Shown here: piece after piece, positions 23,249-30,604 of the stretch
How positions within the stretch are numbered: the stretch's first letter is position 1
Layout of the letters: each line of letters opens with the position of its first letter
From: Prevotella sp.
GTDB lineage: Bacteria > Bacteroidota > Bacteroidia > Bacteroidales > Bacteroidaceae
Length of the DNA: 32,309 nt
Assembly (NCBI GenBank): GCA_017650905.1
Contig: JAGCDZ010000091.1
Location: forward strand, 1 to 32,309
Reading direction: 5' to 3'
Translations under genes and position numbers: made by a program
Notes under the pieces: generated by a model
The model's input: the letters and a program-made list of their open reading frames with translations, nothing else
Database searches by the model: none
What the model was told of the DNA's origin: nothing

Positions 23249-24199
23249 CTAACTATTCTTCCATCTCACGAACATCTGGTCACCGATAATCTCCTGCACC
23301 TTCGCCACGAGATCCATGTCGATCGGCTCGTTGACATACTCGATATTCTTCAGCACATTCAGCGGGTTAGCGCTACTGAAAAGCGTCGTGGCAATACGTG
23401 GATTCATGCTGGTAGAGAATTGGATGGCCAGTTTCTCTATCGGATAGCCCACCTCCAGACAATAAGCAGCAGCCTTGGCACAGGCATTGCGCAGATCCTT
23501 TGAAGCGGGATGCCACATTGGAGCGCCACGACTCGACAGCAAACCCATCGAGAAGGGCGAAGCATTGATCACGCCCACCCCATGCTGTTCGAAGAAACCG
23601 AGGAAATCGGCGAGCAATGTATCATTCAGGCTATAGTGGCAAAAGTTAAGGATGCTCTCCACGGTACCCTCCTCACAGTGCTCGACGACCCATTTCAGGT
23701 TCTCGGGCTGCAGGTCGGTGATGCCGACATGACCCACAACACCCTTCTTCTTCAGTTCAACCAAAGCAGGAAGTGTCTCGTCAACTATCAGCTGTAGACC
23801 ACCCTCGCGGTCGCCCTGAAACTCGATATCGTGGACATTAATCAGATCGATATAGTCAATATTCAGGCGTTCCATACTCTCATACACACTGTCGGTGACA
23901 CGCTTGGCAGAGTAGTCCCATGTATTGATGCCGCCATGGCCGTAACGCCCCACCTTCGTCGAGAGATAATACTTGTCGCGGGGGATGCCCTTCAGCGCCT
24001 TGCCCAGCACGGTCTCTGCTTTATAGTGGCCGTAATAGGGCGACACATCGATAAAGTTCATACCATTCTCCACTGCCGTATACACGGCCTTGATACCCTC
24101 TTCCTCGCGGATGCTGTGGAACACACCGCCCAACGACGAGGCACCAAAACTCAGGTTGGAAACCTTCATGCCGGTCTTTCCGATTTCATTGTATACCAT
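23249..24199 (-). CDS. Aldo/keto reductase, L-galactose/L-fucose dehydrogenase-like
   Basis: A 316-residue TIM-barrel aldo/keto reductase when started at MVYNEIGKTGMKVS. A longer frame exists upstream, but the promoter lies inside it, so the short start is right. Catalytic residues are visible: D and Y in DVSPYYGHYKAE, K in STKVGRYG, and H in LINVHDIEF. The text NIDYIDLINVHDIEF and the overall layout resemble plant-type L-galactose dehydrogenase and bacterial L-fucose dehydrogenase. It would oxidise an aldose to its lactone with NAD(P)+ in the cytoplasm. It is the first gene of a unit with the lactonase-like amidohydrolase. Specificity for L-fucose is suggested by the fuc operon elsewhere in the window but is not shown. 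Confidence 0.88.
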   Translation of the reverse strand: MVYNEIGKTGMKVSNLSFGASSLGGVFHSIREEEGIKAVYTAVENGMNFIDVSPYYGHYKAETVLGKALKGIPRDKYYLSTKVGRYGHGGINTWDYSAKRVTDSVYESMERLNIDYIDLINVHDIEFQGDREGGLQLIVDETLPALVELKKKGVVGHVGITDLQPENLKWVVEHCEEGTVESILNFCHYSLNDTLLADFLGFFEQHGVGVINASPFSMGLLSSRGAPMWHPASKDLRNACAKAAAYCLEVGYPIEKLAIQFSTSMNPRIATTLFSSANPLNVLKNIEYVNEPIDMDLVAKVQEIIGDQMFVRWKNS

Positions 24200-24229
24200 A
24201 GTTCTTGCTGTTTGTTTTGTTTCAAACTG

Positions 24230-24261
24230 CAAAGATAGCAAGTTTTTCCGAACTTCCCAAA
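24230..24261 (-). promoter_or_regulatory. Complete Bacteroidetes promoter for the aldo/keto reductase
   Basis: On the minus strand TTTG (complement of 24258-24261), 20-nt spacer, TATCTTTG (complement of 24230-24237); the ATG is 31 nt downstream. The position decides the start codon of the reductase. Confidence 0.83.
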
Positions 24262-24294
24262 CTTTTATCAAAGAGTTTGCTAATTCACTAAATA

Positions 24295-24320
24295 ATTTAG
24301 GGCGGAAGAGCGCCCTAAAT
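24295..24320 (-). terminator. Hairpin terminator after the surface-protein/small-protein unit
   Basis: ATTTAGGGCG and CGCCCTAAAT form a perfect 10-bp stem with a 6-nt loop, 8 nt past the stop of the 52-residue small gene and before the reductase promoter. The AT-rich end of the stem and following TTATTTAG give a modest U-rich tail. Confidence 0.65.
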
Positions 24321-24327
24321 CATCTTA

Positions 24328-24486
24328 TCATTCACTCCATTCTTCGTCCCAATCGTCAAACAGTCGGGACTTGCCGGGTTCGTCGGCAATGCCGCCGAGA
24401 TCGCCGGTTATGCCACTTGAACAGAGGAAGATTGTCAATCGTAAGCCGATCACTTCCATCTGCGGAATGATATATGTCTTTTTCAT
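24328..24486 (-). CDS. 52-residue small protein coupled to the surface-protein gene
   Basis: The frame begins ATG at 24486 and ends TGA at 24328, sharing the 4-nt ATGA with the stop of the upstream surface-protein gene. It starts MKKTYIIPQMEVI and ends LFDDWDEEWSE. Small Prevotella/Bacteroides proteins beginning MKKxYxxPxMEV and ending in an acidic Asp/Trp-rich tail are common from memory, so I regard it as real even though it is short. The middle has one Cys (FLCSSG) and a Gly-rich stretch (GITGDLGGIADEPG). Function is unknown; a secreted peptide or regulatory role would be a guess. Confidence 0.7.
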   Translation of the reverse strand: MKKTYIIPQMEVIGLRLTIFLCSSGITGDLGGIADEPGKSRLFDDWDEEWSE

Positions 24487-26375
24487 TTCACTGCCTCTTT
24501 TCTGCCGTTATGAATATAGATTCCTTTCTTCGTCGGGCTGGCGATGCGGTGACCGTTCAAGTCATACCACTGGTTGGTGCCGTCGGTATCTGAGGTGCGG
24601 ATGTACCGGATGCCCGTTGTCTCGCCATCGATGCTACCTATCAGCAGGCGTGCGCCGCTGGTCGATTCGATGTAGGCACGGAACGGCGGGATTCTGCCAT
24701 TGGTCTTTTCAGTCGTCACAAGACCCCAACTGTTGCCGTTCTGGAGAATATATTTACCTGCAGATTCGACATTTGTCAGACCAGTGAACGTACCGGTGAA
24801 GGTATAGCCGTCAATAGTTGTACTCTTGATGTTCATCGAGGTCACCCTCACGTCTCTGCAACTCACTTCAATAGCGTCACTACCGGTCACGGCAACGAGG
24901 TACGGTGCGTTGGCGGCGGGCGTCGTAACCTCCTTGAAGATAACCGTCTCGCCGCTGATACCACTCAGCGTGTAATACTTGACGTTCGTGCCTGTCAACG
25001 GCTTGAAGGGCAGACAGATAGTATAAAGGTTGGCTTCCTGTCCACCGATCTGCACTTCACCACTGCCTGAATCAGTACCAGGAGCTATCAACTTACGTGT
25101 ATAGGTCAGTTTAACCAGGACTGCGCCACTTGGCAACTCATTAGCACTTCCCGTACTTTCATCAAGGTTGAAGATGTAGCCTTCCCTAACTTCAACGATG
25201 TCGCCTATAACGCCTTCACCACCCTCATACGCAATAGCTCTTGGCCAGTCCTCCTCCCACTCGTCTGCGGTAACCTCAGTATCTGCATCGATGGTGAAAC
25301 TATCATCGCTAATGCGATGACCGTTCACGACAAAAGAGCATAAATACCCCTCGCGGTTATTGGTGAGTGTTACCGTAGCGCCTGTGCTAAAAATATAATA
25401 AATTGTCTCGCCGAGGGTGAAGGTGCCAGTATAATTATCGCTGAGGGTGACGTATTCATTGGCAACTGTGACGGTGCAACCGTCCATCGGCATCAGCAAC
25501 ATATCACCAAGCGGCATGTCGATTGTGGCACCGGGAGTTAAATAGGCACTGGGGTTATGCTCTTCGGTGGTATAGACCAAGAATCGTTTGGCAATAATCA
25601 CGTTGCCAGCAAAGCCAACAACACGGATGCGGTCTACGTCGGCATTATTCCAACCGAGGGTAGTGGTGCCGGTGCTGGTCATAGTGCCCATGCAAACTAC
25701 TGCTCCGCCGTTGACGCTAATGTTGCCAGCGCTGATTTTTCCAATGTAATTACCGGTTTCTGCGTCAAAGTCAGTGACATCTACTCCTCCACTATTGACG
25801 GTGAGGGTGCTGAAACCTATAAGGTTTTGGGCCATGAGCGAGCCGATGTTATCGATAGAGGCGCCGACGGGCAATGACTGGCCGTAGAAGGTGATGGCAT
25901 GGCTGACATTTTCAGCGTCAGTGCCACTGATATTGCCGTTAACAAGCATTTGGGAGCCGTTGGCCAAGATAATGCGGACGTCACCGGCGAGAGTGAGATC
26001 ATTGGTATAGAGCAACATGCTCTGAGCGACGTACCACGTCTCTTCACCGTTCACGCCGAGTATCTTTTCGGTACCATCGAGGATGTAGACAGTGGGATGG
26101 CCTTCGGCACCGGTGTTGAGGGTGCTATTGTCACCGTCGAGGTAGTCGATGTGTGCGTGTCCTTCACCCCCGTCGCCAAGGTACGGCTTGTTAGCTAACA
26201 GCAAGCCACCGTCGTCAGTGGTGGCGCTCACAGTCCCAACGTTGACAACAAGCCTGTCGGCCAGTGTCTCCGTTGCCGAGAGCATCATGAGCATCACCAC
26301 GCCGATCGTCTTCATCATCCACACCGGCAATTCCAGTACGAATCCGTTTCGTTTCATAATCTTTGAATATTTCAT
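24483..26375 (-). CDS. Large secreted beta-rich surface protein with Prevotella-type C-terminal tail
   Basis: From the ATG chosen (MKYSKIMKRNG...) the protein has 630 residues; a start ten codons upstream is possible but would leave almost no leader. A hydrophobic core WMMKTIGVVMLMMLSATETLADR serves as signal peptide. The body is repetitive beta structure rich in Gly, Thr, Asn and Asp with NISVNGGAVVCMG and LTVNSGGVDVTDFD, resembling a beta-helix or adhesin. No enzymatic motif is recognised. The C-terminus WYDLNGHRIASPTKKGIYIHNGRK is the short tail found on many secreted Prevotella proteins and is related to sorting or anchoring signals. A 10-bp inverted repeat lies about 70 nt upstream of the ATG and a small gene overlaps its stop codon. 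Role at the cell surface is inferred. Confidence 0.78.
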   Translation of the reverse strand: MKYSKIMKRNGFVLELPVWMMKTIGVVMLMMLSATETLADRLVVNVGTVSATTDDGGLLLANKPYLGDGGEGHAHIDYLDGDNSTLNTGAEGHPTVYILDGTEKILGVNGEETWYVAQSMLLYTNDLTLAGDVRIILANGSQMLVNGNISGTDAENVSHAITFYGQSLPVGASIDNIGSLMAQNLIGFSTLTVNSGGVDVTDFDAETGNYIGKISAGNISVNGGAVVCMGTMTSTGTTTLGWNNADVDRIRVVGFAGNVIIAKRFLVYTTEEHNPSAYLTPGATIDMPLGDMLLMPMDGCTVTVANEYVTLSDNYTGTFTLGETIYYIFSTGATVTLTNNREGYLCSFVVNGHRISDDSFTIDADTEVTADEWEEDWPRAIAYEGGEGVIGDIVEVREGYIFNLDESTGSANELPSGAVLVKLTYTRKLIAPGTDSGSGEVQIGGQEANLYTICLPFKPLTGTNVKYYTLSGISGETVIFKEVTTPAANAPYLVAVTGSDAIEVSCRDVRVTSMNIKSTTIDGYTFTGTFTGLTNVESAGKYILQNGNSWGLVTTEKTNGRIPPFRAYIESTSGARLLIGSIDGETTGIRYIRTSDTDGTNQWYDLNGHRIASPTKKGIYIHNGRKEAVK

Positions 26376-26443
26376 TGTTTTTTCTCTTAATGGCAGAGAC
26401 CTCAAGGCGCAAAAAAACGTGAATTAACCCTAATCATGTATCA

Positions 26444-26473
26444 AGTTAACTCAAACGATGAATTGAGTTAACT
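26444..26473. promoter_or_regulatory. Perfect inverted repeat, possible operator
   Basis: AGTTAACTCA and TGAGTTAACT are exact 10-bp inverted arms separated by 10 nt. Each arm also contains the palindrome AGTTAACT. It lies between two minus-strand genes, 10 nt past the stop of one and about 70 nt before the start of the surface-protein gene. It could be an operator for a dimeric regulator or a weak terminator. Confidence 0.5.
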
Positions 26474-26482
26474 CGCGTTTAT

Positions 26483-26989
26483 TTATGGTAGGTGATCTAC
26501 AGAAGAGCCGGTTTTGCGTGCGGTCACAATGAGGTGAGGCTCCTTGCCCACATGGACAAGCTCGCCGTCGAGGCGAACATCCATCTCCTTCGTTTCGTGA
26601 TGCTCGTCATACAGGTGCATGGATGCCTCCACGTGGTCGAAGTCACGCTTCAGCTTAAATGCATTTTTGATGACCATACGGATGGGACAAGTATCGCAGT
26701 CGATGCCCGTACCACAGAGGCCCTCATCGATAGCAGTCTGGCAGTGGAGCACATTGCCCAATACATAAGGCTGGTTGTCCTGGATATCCTCGTTCAACTC
26801 ATAGAAATTGGTCTCCTTCACCCTGAAATTCCGGTCAATGAGGAAAGCATAGCGGTCTCTTTGTAGGTGTACGCGCTCAGAGAGCAAAGCATAGTCACGC
26901 CTTCTCCTGAGCCATTGCCATACAACCTGAACGAGGGTCAGCACTACTGCCACAAGGCAAACAAGTATTATCCAGTTGATCACTTTCAT
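26483..26989 (-). CDS. Membrane-anchored PAS-like protein with a Cys-rich motif
   Basis: A 168-residue protein with one N-terminal membrane helix (about residues 4-27, INWIILVCLVAVVLTLVQVVWQW) followed by basic RRRR. The soluble part has a PAS-like order of strands and helices (FLIDRNFRVKETNFYEL) and GNVLHCQTAIDEGLCGTGIDCDTCPIR, a GxVLxC...CGTGxxCxxCPIR motif found in PAS domains of Bacteroidetes sensor kinases, where it may bind a metal, cluster or redox signal. No kinase or output domain follows, so it would need a partner. It has its own full promoter. A sensory role is inferred from the domain. Confidence 0.75.
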   Translation of the reverse strand: MKVINWIILVCLVAVVLTLVQVVWQWLRRRRDYALLSERVHLQRDRYAFLIDRNFRVKETNFYELNEDIQDNQPYVLGNVLHCQTAIDEGLCGTGIDCDTCPIRMVIKNAFKLKRDFDHVEASMHLYDEHHETKEMDVRLDGELVHVGKEPHLIVTARKTGSSVDHLP

Positions 26990-26993
26990 GTGG

Positions 26994-27025
26994 CAAAGAT
27001 AGCAATTATTTCCGAATCACACAAA
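26994..27025 (-). promoter_or_regulatory. Complete Bacteroidetes promoter for the PAS-like gene
   Basis: On the minus strand TTTG (complement of 27022-27025), 20-nt spacer, TATCTTTG (complement of 26994-27001), only 5 nt before the ATG, which predicts a nearly leaderless transcript. It is back to back with the plus-strand promoter at 27041. Confidence 0.75.
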
Positions 27026-27040
27026 TTTTTCAGAAAAGAG

Positions 27041-27071
27041 TTTGTTTATTCTGCAAAAATGCCTATCTTTG
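27041..27071 (+). promoter_or_regulatory. Promoter of the HU-like gene remnant
   Basis: TTTG at 27041-27044, 19-nt spacer, TATCTTTG at 27064-27071; the ATG of the remnant is at 27093. Confidence 0.75.
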
Positions 27072-27092
27072 CCCCAATAAAATACAACGACT

Positions 27093-27260
27093 ATGCCACG
27101 TAAGACAGACGGGATGCCCTTTGAGATCCACCCTTCCCCAAAGAAGGCGAAGGATGGACGGAATATATTATATGTTCGCCCGAGAAGCAACCAGAAAATC
27201 ACGTATCTTTGCACGAAGATACCCAACAAAATGAAGATTACTAAAATAAAAAAAGCATAA
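27093..27260 (+). pseudogene. 5-prime remnant of an HU-like DNA-binding protein gene
   Basis: The 55-codon frame starts MPRKTDGMPFEIHPSPKKAK and continues DGRNILYVRPRSNQKIT. From memory this is the N-terminus of another Bacteroidetes HU-like family (HPSPxxxxDGxxLLYVRP), whose members are roughly 150 residues or longer. After residue 37 the match stops and the sequence becomes TATCTTTGCAC, a promoter -7 element for the pectate lyase, followed by an AT-rich Lys/Ile-coding tail. The gene is therefore truncated and joined to the leader of the next gene. It retains its own promoter, so a 55-residue peptide may still be made. Confidence 0.6.
27204..27211 (+). promoter_or_regulatory. -7 element upstream of the pectate lyase
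   Basis: TATCTTTG fits TAnnTTTG and gives a leader of about 80-85 nt before the ATG at 27301. No TTTG is present at -33, where the truncated HU-like coding sequence lies. Confidence 0.55.
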
Positions 27261-27300
27261 GTAGTTCGAATAGTACGATAAAACCAATACAACATATACA

Positions 27301-30300
27301 ATGAAATTGAAATTAATAATTGTAATATTCTTGCTGACCATTGCTGGTAACATAAGTGCGAGTGCGCAGCAGTTAGCCTTTCCTGGCGCACAGGGCTGGG
27401 GACGCTATGCTGAGGGCGGACGAAAGGGCAGTGTCTATCATGTGACCAACCTGAACGATTCTGGCAGCGGCTCGTTGCGCGATGCCGTGAGCCAGCCCAA
27501 CCGTATCGTGGTGTTCGACGTGAGCGGGGTCATCCGTATCAGTTCACGCATCGTATTCAAGAACAACCTCTACGTGGCCGGACAGACGGCTCCCGGCGAA
27601 GGCATCACCGTTTATGGCGACGGTGTATCATTCTCCGGAGCCGACAACAGCATCGTGCGCTACATGCGCTTCCGCATGGGTGCCGTCGGCACGAAAGACA
27701 AAGATTGTGCCGGCATCGCCAACGGACAGAGCATGATCTTTGACCACTGCTCATTTGCCTGGGGACAGGACGAGAACTTCTCCATCAACTGGGATAACAA
27801 AGGGACGGCCCCGAAGAACATCACCCTGATGAACTCGATCGTGGGACAAGGACTGATGACGCACTCTGCCGGCGGACTGATGCAGGCAGAGAACATCACG
27901 CTCTACCGGATTCTGATGGTCGACAACTCCACCCGCAACTTCAAGGTGAAGGGCATCAACCAATACGCCAACAACCTGGTGTACAACTGGAAGAACGCGG
28001 CCTACAACATGGGCGGCGACTCAGAGGGCCTGTCGTACGCAAATATCGAGAGTAACCTATTTATCAACGGTCCTGCCGTGGGCGGCAACTGCCTGACGGG
28101 CGGCAACAGCAATTTCCACTTCTACGGAGCTGACAACTGGCAGGACTCGAACCGCGACGGCATCTACAACCCCACAGAGTTTACAGGCGACGGCGGCGGC
28201 AATCGTCAGGCAACGCCCTACGACTACCCAGTACTGGAGAAATGGCCTGCCAAGGAACTGATCGACAAGCTGATGCCCGACGTGGGCGCATCCCTGCCCT
28301 ATCGCGACCTGGCCGACTGCTATATGATCGACGAGGTGTTGTCGTTTGGCAAGAAGGGCAACCTGATTACCAATGAGAACGAGCTGCCCATCGGCGTGCC
28401 TACCTCGTGGAGCTGGTTCAAGGGCGAGAAACCGGTAGACAGCGACGGCGACGGCATGCCCGACAGTTGGGAGAAGGTCAACGGCACCGACCCAGCTAAG
28501 GATGATGCGATGACGATGGCCGGCAATGGCTATGCCAACATTGAAAACTATATCAACGGCATCACCCGCGACGACCGGCAATTTTTCCTGCGCCGGCCCT
28601 ACACGCTGCAGCTGGCCTCAGCCACCACCAACAGCCTCACCCTGCAATGGGCAGACTATACCGAGGGCGAAGAGGGCTTTATCGTGGAGATGCAGCAGGA
28701 CGGACAATTCGTGGAAGTCGGACGCACCAGCTCTTCGTTCTTCACTCTTAATTCTCCCCTCCTCCGTCCTACTACGGCCTATGTCGTGCGCGTCTGTGCC
28801 TACAAGGGCGACCTGCGGTCGGACTACACCCCGGAACTTACCGTCAAGACCCGTCCCGAGCAGGCCGACATCATCGACGTGGAGACATTCAAGGGCAATG
28901 GCGAGGGCGAATGGCTCATCAATCCCTTGGATGACGAGACCATCACCCTGACGGAAGCCACACCGAAGACGGCCGTCGTCGTATATACCGATGCTAACGT
29001 CACCATCGATGGCGAGGGCTATATCAGCGGGCAGGCCTCGATGAACAAGGCCGGCAACGGCACTCTCACCATCCAGAGCGACCAGCAGTATGAAGGCGCC
29101 ACCGTCGTGCATGGCGGCACCTATGCCTTCGCCTCGCTCAAGAACGGCGGCGAACCCAGCGGTCTGGGCAAGAGTCAGGAGTTTGCCCAGAACTGGGTGA
29201 TGGACGGCGGCATCTGGCTCTATACGGGCGGTTCGACCACCACCAACCGTTCGGCACGGCTCTACAACGACACCGAACTCAGCATCGCCGACAAGGCGGC
29301 TGTCGTGACCATGAATGGCAGCCTGGAGGGTCAGGGCGACCTGACCGTCAACGGCGAGGGACAGCTGCTCGTGAACACACCCGACTGCTTTAAGTTCGAC
29401 GGCAATCTGATCATGAAGGGCGGGTCGGTGAAACTGGCCTCGAAGGCGGTCTCCGACAAGGGCCTCGGCACAGCCTCCAGACTCGTGATGGCAGGCGGAC
29501 AATTCGTCACCATCGGAAAGAACGAAAGCAGCGTGACCTATAATTTCCCCATCGAGGCCGTAGCAGGCACCACGTCGACCGTCGACTTCGACCTATGGAA
29601 CACCAACAAGTGCAAGGTCAGCGGCACAGGCACCCTGATATGGAACGTGCACTATCTGCGCGAGTACATCGAGGGCAACTGGGACAACTTTACGGGCCAC
29701 CTCATCATCAACGGCACAGGCAAGAAAGGCCAGAGCCAGTTTGCCATCCGCAATGGCGTGGGCGTGAAGAATGCCACTATCCAACTGAAAGGCAACGCCA
29801 CCGTCAACGGTGCCAAGAATGCCTCAACCTACTATCTGGGCGGGCTCTCCGGCGAGGCCGCTTCCGCCCTCTGGGGCTTCAACGTGAAACAGAAGGGCGA
29901 AGGCACCTGGGTGGTAGGCACAGCCAATACCAACGAGACCTTCCACGGTGTGATCAACAACAACGACCAGGCCGGCACCCACCCCGGCACCACCAGCATC
30001 GAGAAACAAGGCTCGGGCGACTGGCGACTGACGGGCAAGAACGACTATAGCGGTACCACAACCGTCACCTCCGGACGACTCATCGTCAACGGCCAGCACA
30101 CCGGCAAGGGCAGCATCACCGTCCGCAAGGGTGCCATACTGGCCGGCAAGGGCTCGCTGACAGGTGCTACGACAATTAACGATGGCGGCATCCTGCAGGT
30201 GGGCGACACGCTGGCCACCGACAAGGGAATCACCTTCAACGGTGGTCTGAAACTCAACAGCGGCGCTATCCTCAGACTGAACGATGCCATGATGGAAACC

Positions 30301-30570
30301 GACTTCAAGGCAGGCGACCAGATCAAGGTCTTTACCGGCAAGGCCACCGGTGAGCTTGCCGACATCCAGCCTGCCATCCCGGGCGAAGGTCTCGTCTGGG
30401 ACACCTCGGAGCTATATACCTCAGGCCTACTCAAAGTCACTACGAGCAGCAGCATCAGTCACATCCGGATGGAAAAAAACAACGGTGCCGTCTACGACTT
30501 AGGCGGGCACCGTCATACGAAAGCCGGGAAAGGTATCGTCATCCAAAACGGCCGGAAATACACAAATTAG
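27301..30570 (+). CDS. Secreted PL1-type pectate lyase with autotransporter-like repeats
   Basis: A 1089-residue secreted protein with signal peptide MKLKLIIVIFLLTIAGNISASA. Residues about 24-370 match the Bacteroidales PL1 pectate lyase group: AFPGAQGWGRYAEGGRKGS, VYHVTNLNDSGSGSLRDAV, then beta-helix rungs such as IFDHCSFAWGQDENFSI. A calcium loop DSDGDGMPDSWEKVNGTDP follows (about 381-399), then a fibronectin-III-like domain (about 430-525). The remaining half has repeats of the passenger-associated type (NGTLTIQSDQQYEGATVVHGGTYAF, YSGTTTVTSGRLIVNG). The C-terminal VYDLGGHRHTKAGKGIVIQNGRK is the same tail type as in the surface protein at 24483. It would cleave de-esterified homogalacturonan at the cell surface. 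The GH2 gene follows after 34 nt. Confidence 0.9.
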   Translation: MKLKLIIVIFLLTIAGNISASAQQLAFPGAQGWGRYAEGGRKGSVYHVTNLNDSGSGSLRDAVSQPNRIVVFDVSGVIRISSRIVFKNNLYVAGQTAPGEGITVYGDGVSFSGADNSIVRYMRFRMGAVGTKDKDCAGIANGQSMIFDHCSFAWGQDENFSINWDNKGTAPKNITLMNSIVGQGLMTHSAGGLMQAENITLYRILMVDNSTRNFKVKGINQYANNLVYNWKNAAYNMGGDSEGLSYANIESNLFINGPAVGGNCLTGGNSNFHFYGADNWQDSNRDGIYNPTEFTGDGGGNRQATPYDYPVLEKWPAKELIDKLMPDVGASLPYRDLADCYMIDEVLSFGKKGNLITNENELPIGVPTSWSWFKGEKPVDSDGDGMPDSWEKVNGTDPAKDDAMTMAGNGYANIENYINGITRDDRQFFLRRPYTLQLASATTNSLTLQWADYTEGEEGFIVEMQQDGQFVEVGRTSSSFFTLNSPLLRPTTAYVVRVCAYKGDLRSDYTPELTVKTRPEQADIIDVETFKGNGEGEWLINPLDDETITLTEATPKTAVVVYTDANVTIDGEGYISGQASMNKAGNGTLTIQSDQQYEGATVVHGGTYAFASLKNGGEPSGLGKSQEFAQNWVMDGGIWLYTGGSTTTNRSARLYNDTELSIADKAAVVTMNGSLEGQGDLTVNGEGQLLVNTPDCFKFDGNLIMKGGSVKLASKAVSDKGLGTASRLVMAGGQFVTIGKNESSVTYNFPIEAVAGTTSTVDFDLWNTNKCKVSGTGTLIWNVHYLREYIEGNWDNFTGHLIINGTGKKGQSQFAIRNGVGVKNATIQLKGNATVNGAKNASTYYLGGLSGEAASALWGFNVKQKGEGTWVVGTANTNETFHGVINNNDQAGTHPGTTSIEKQGSGDWRLTGKNDYSGTTTVTSGRLIVNGQHTGKGSITVRKGAILAGKGSLTGATTINDGGILQVGDTLATDKGITFNGGLKLNSGAILRLNDAMMETDFKAGDQIKVFTGKATGELADIQPAIPGEGLVWDTSELYTSGLLKVTTSSSISHIRMEKNNGAVYDLGGHRHTKAGKGIVIQNGRKYTN
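28734..28768. repeat. In-frame heptamer array inside the pectate lyase gene
   Basis: TTCGTTC, TTCACTC, TTAATTC, TCCCCTC, CTCCGTC with a 7-nt period encode SSFFTLNSPLLRP in the fibronectin-III-like domain. Base use differs from the GC-rich codons around it. Confidence 0.65.
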
Positions 30571-30604
30571 TATCACACTCGACAAGAACTGCTCTACCTC
30601 TGAA

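Noticed and set aside
24200-24271. N-terminal extension of the aldo/keto reductase (24 extra residues)
   Set aside because: The -33/-7 promoter lies inside this stretch, so it cannot be translated from that transcript, and the family starts at the internal MVYNEIG.
28618-29502. A 294-codon minus-strand frame opposite the pectate lyase
   Set aside because: Antisense shadow of a GC-rich repetitive coding region; no promoter or motif.
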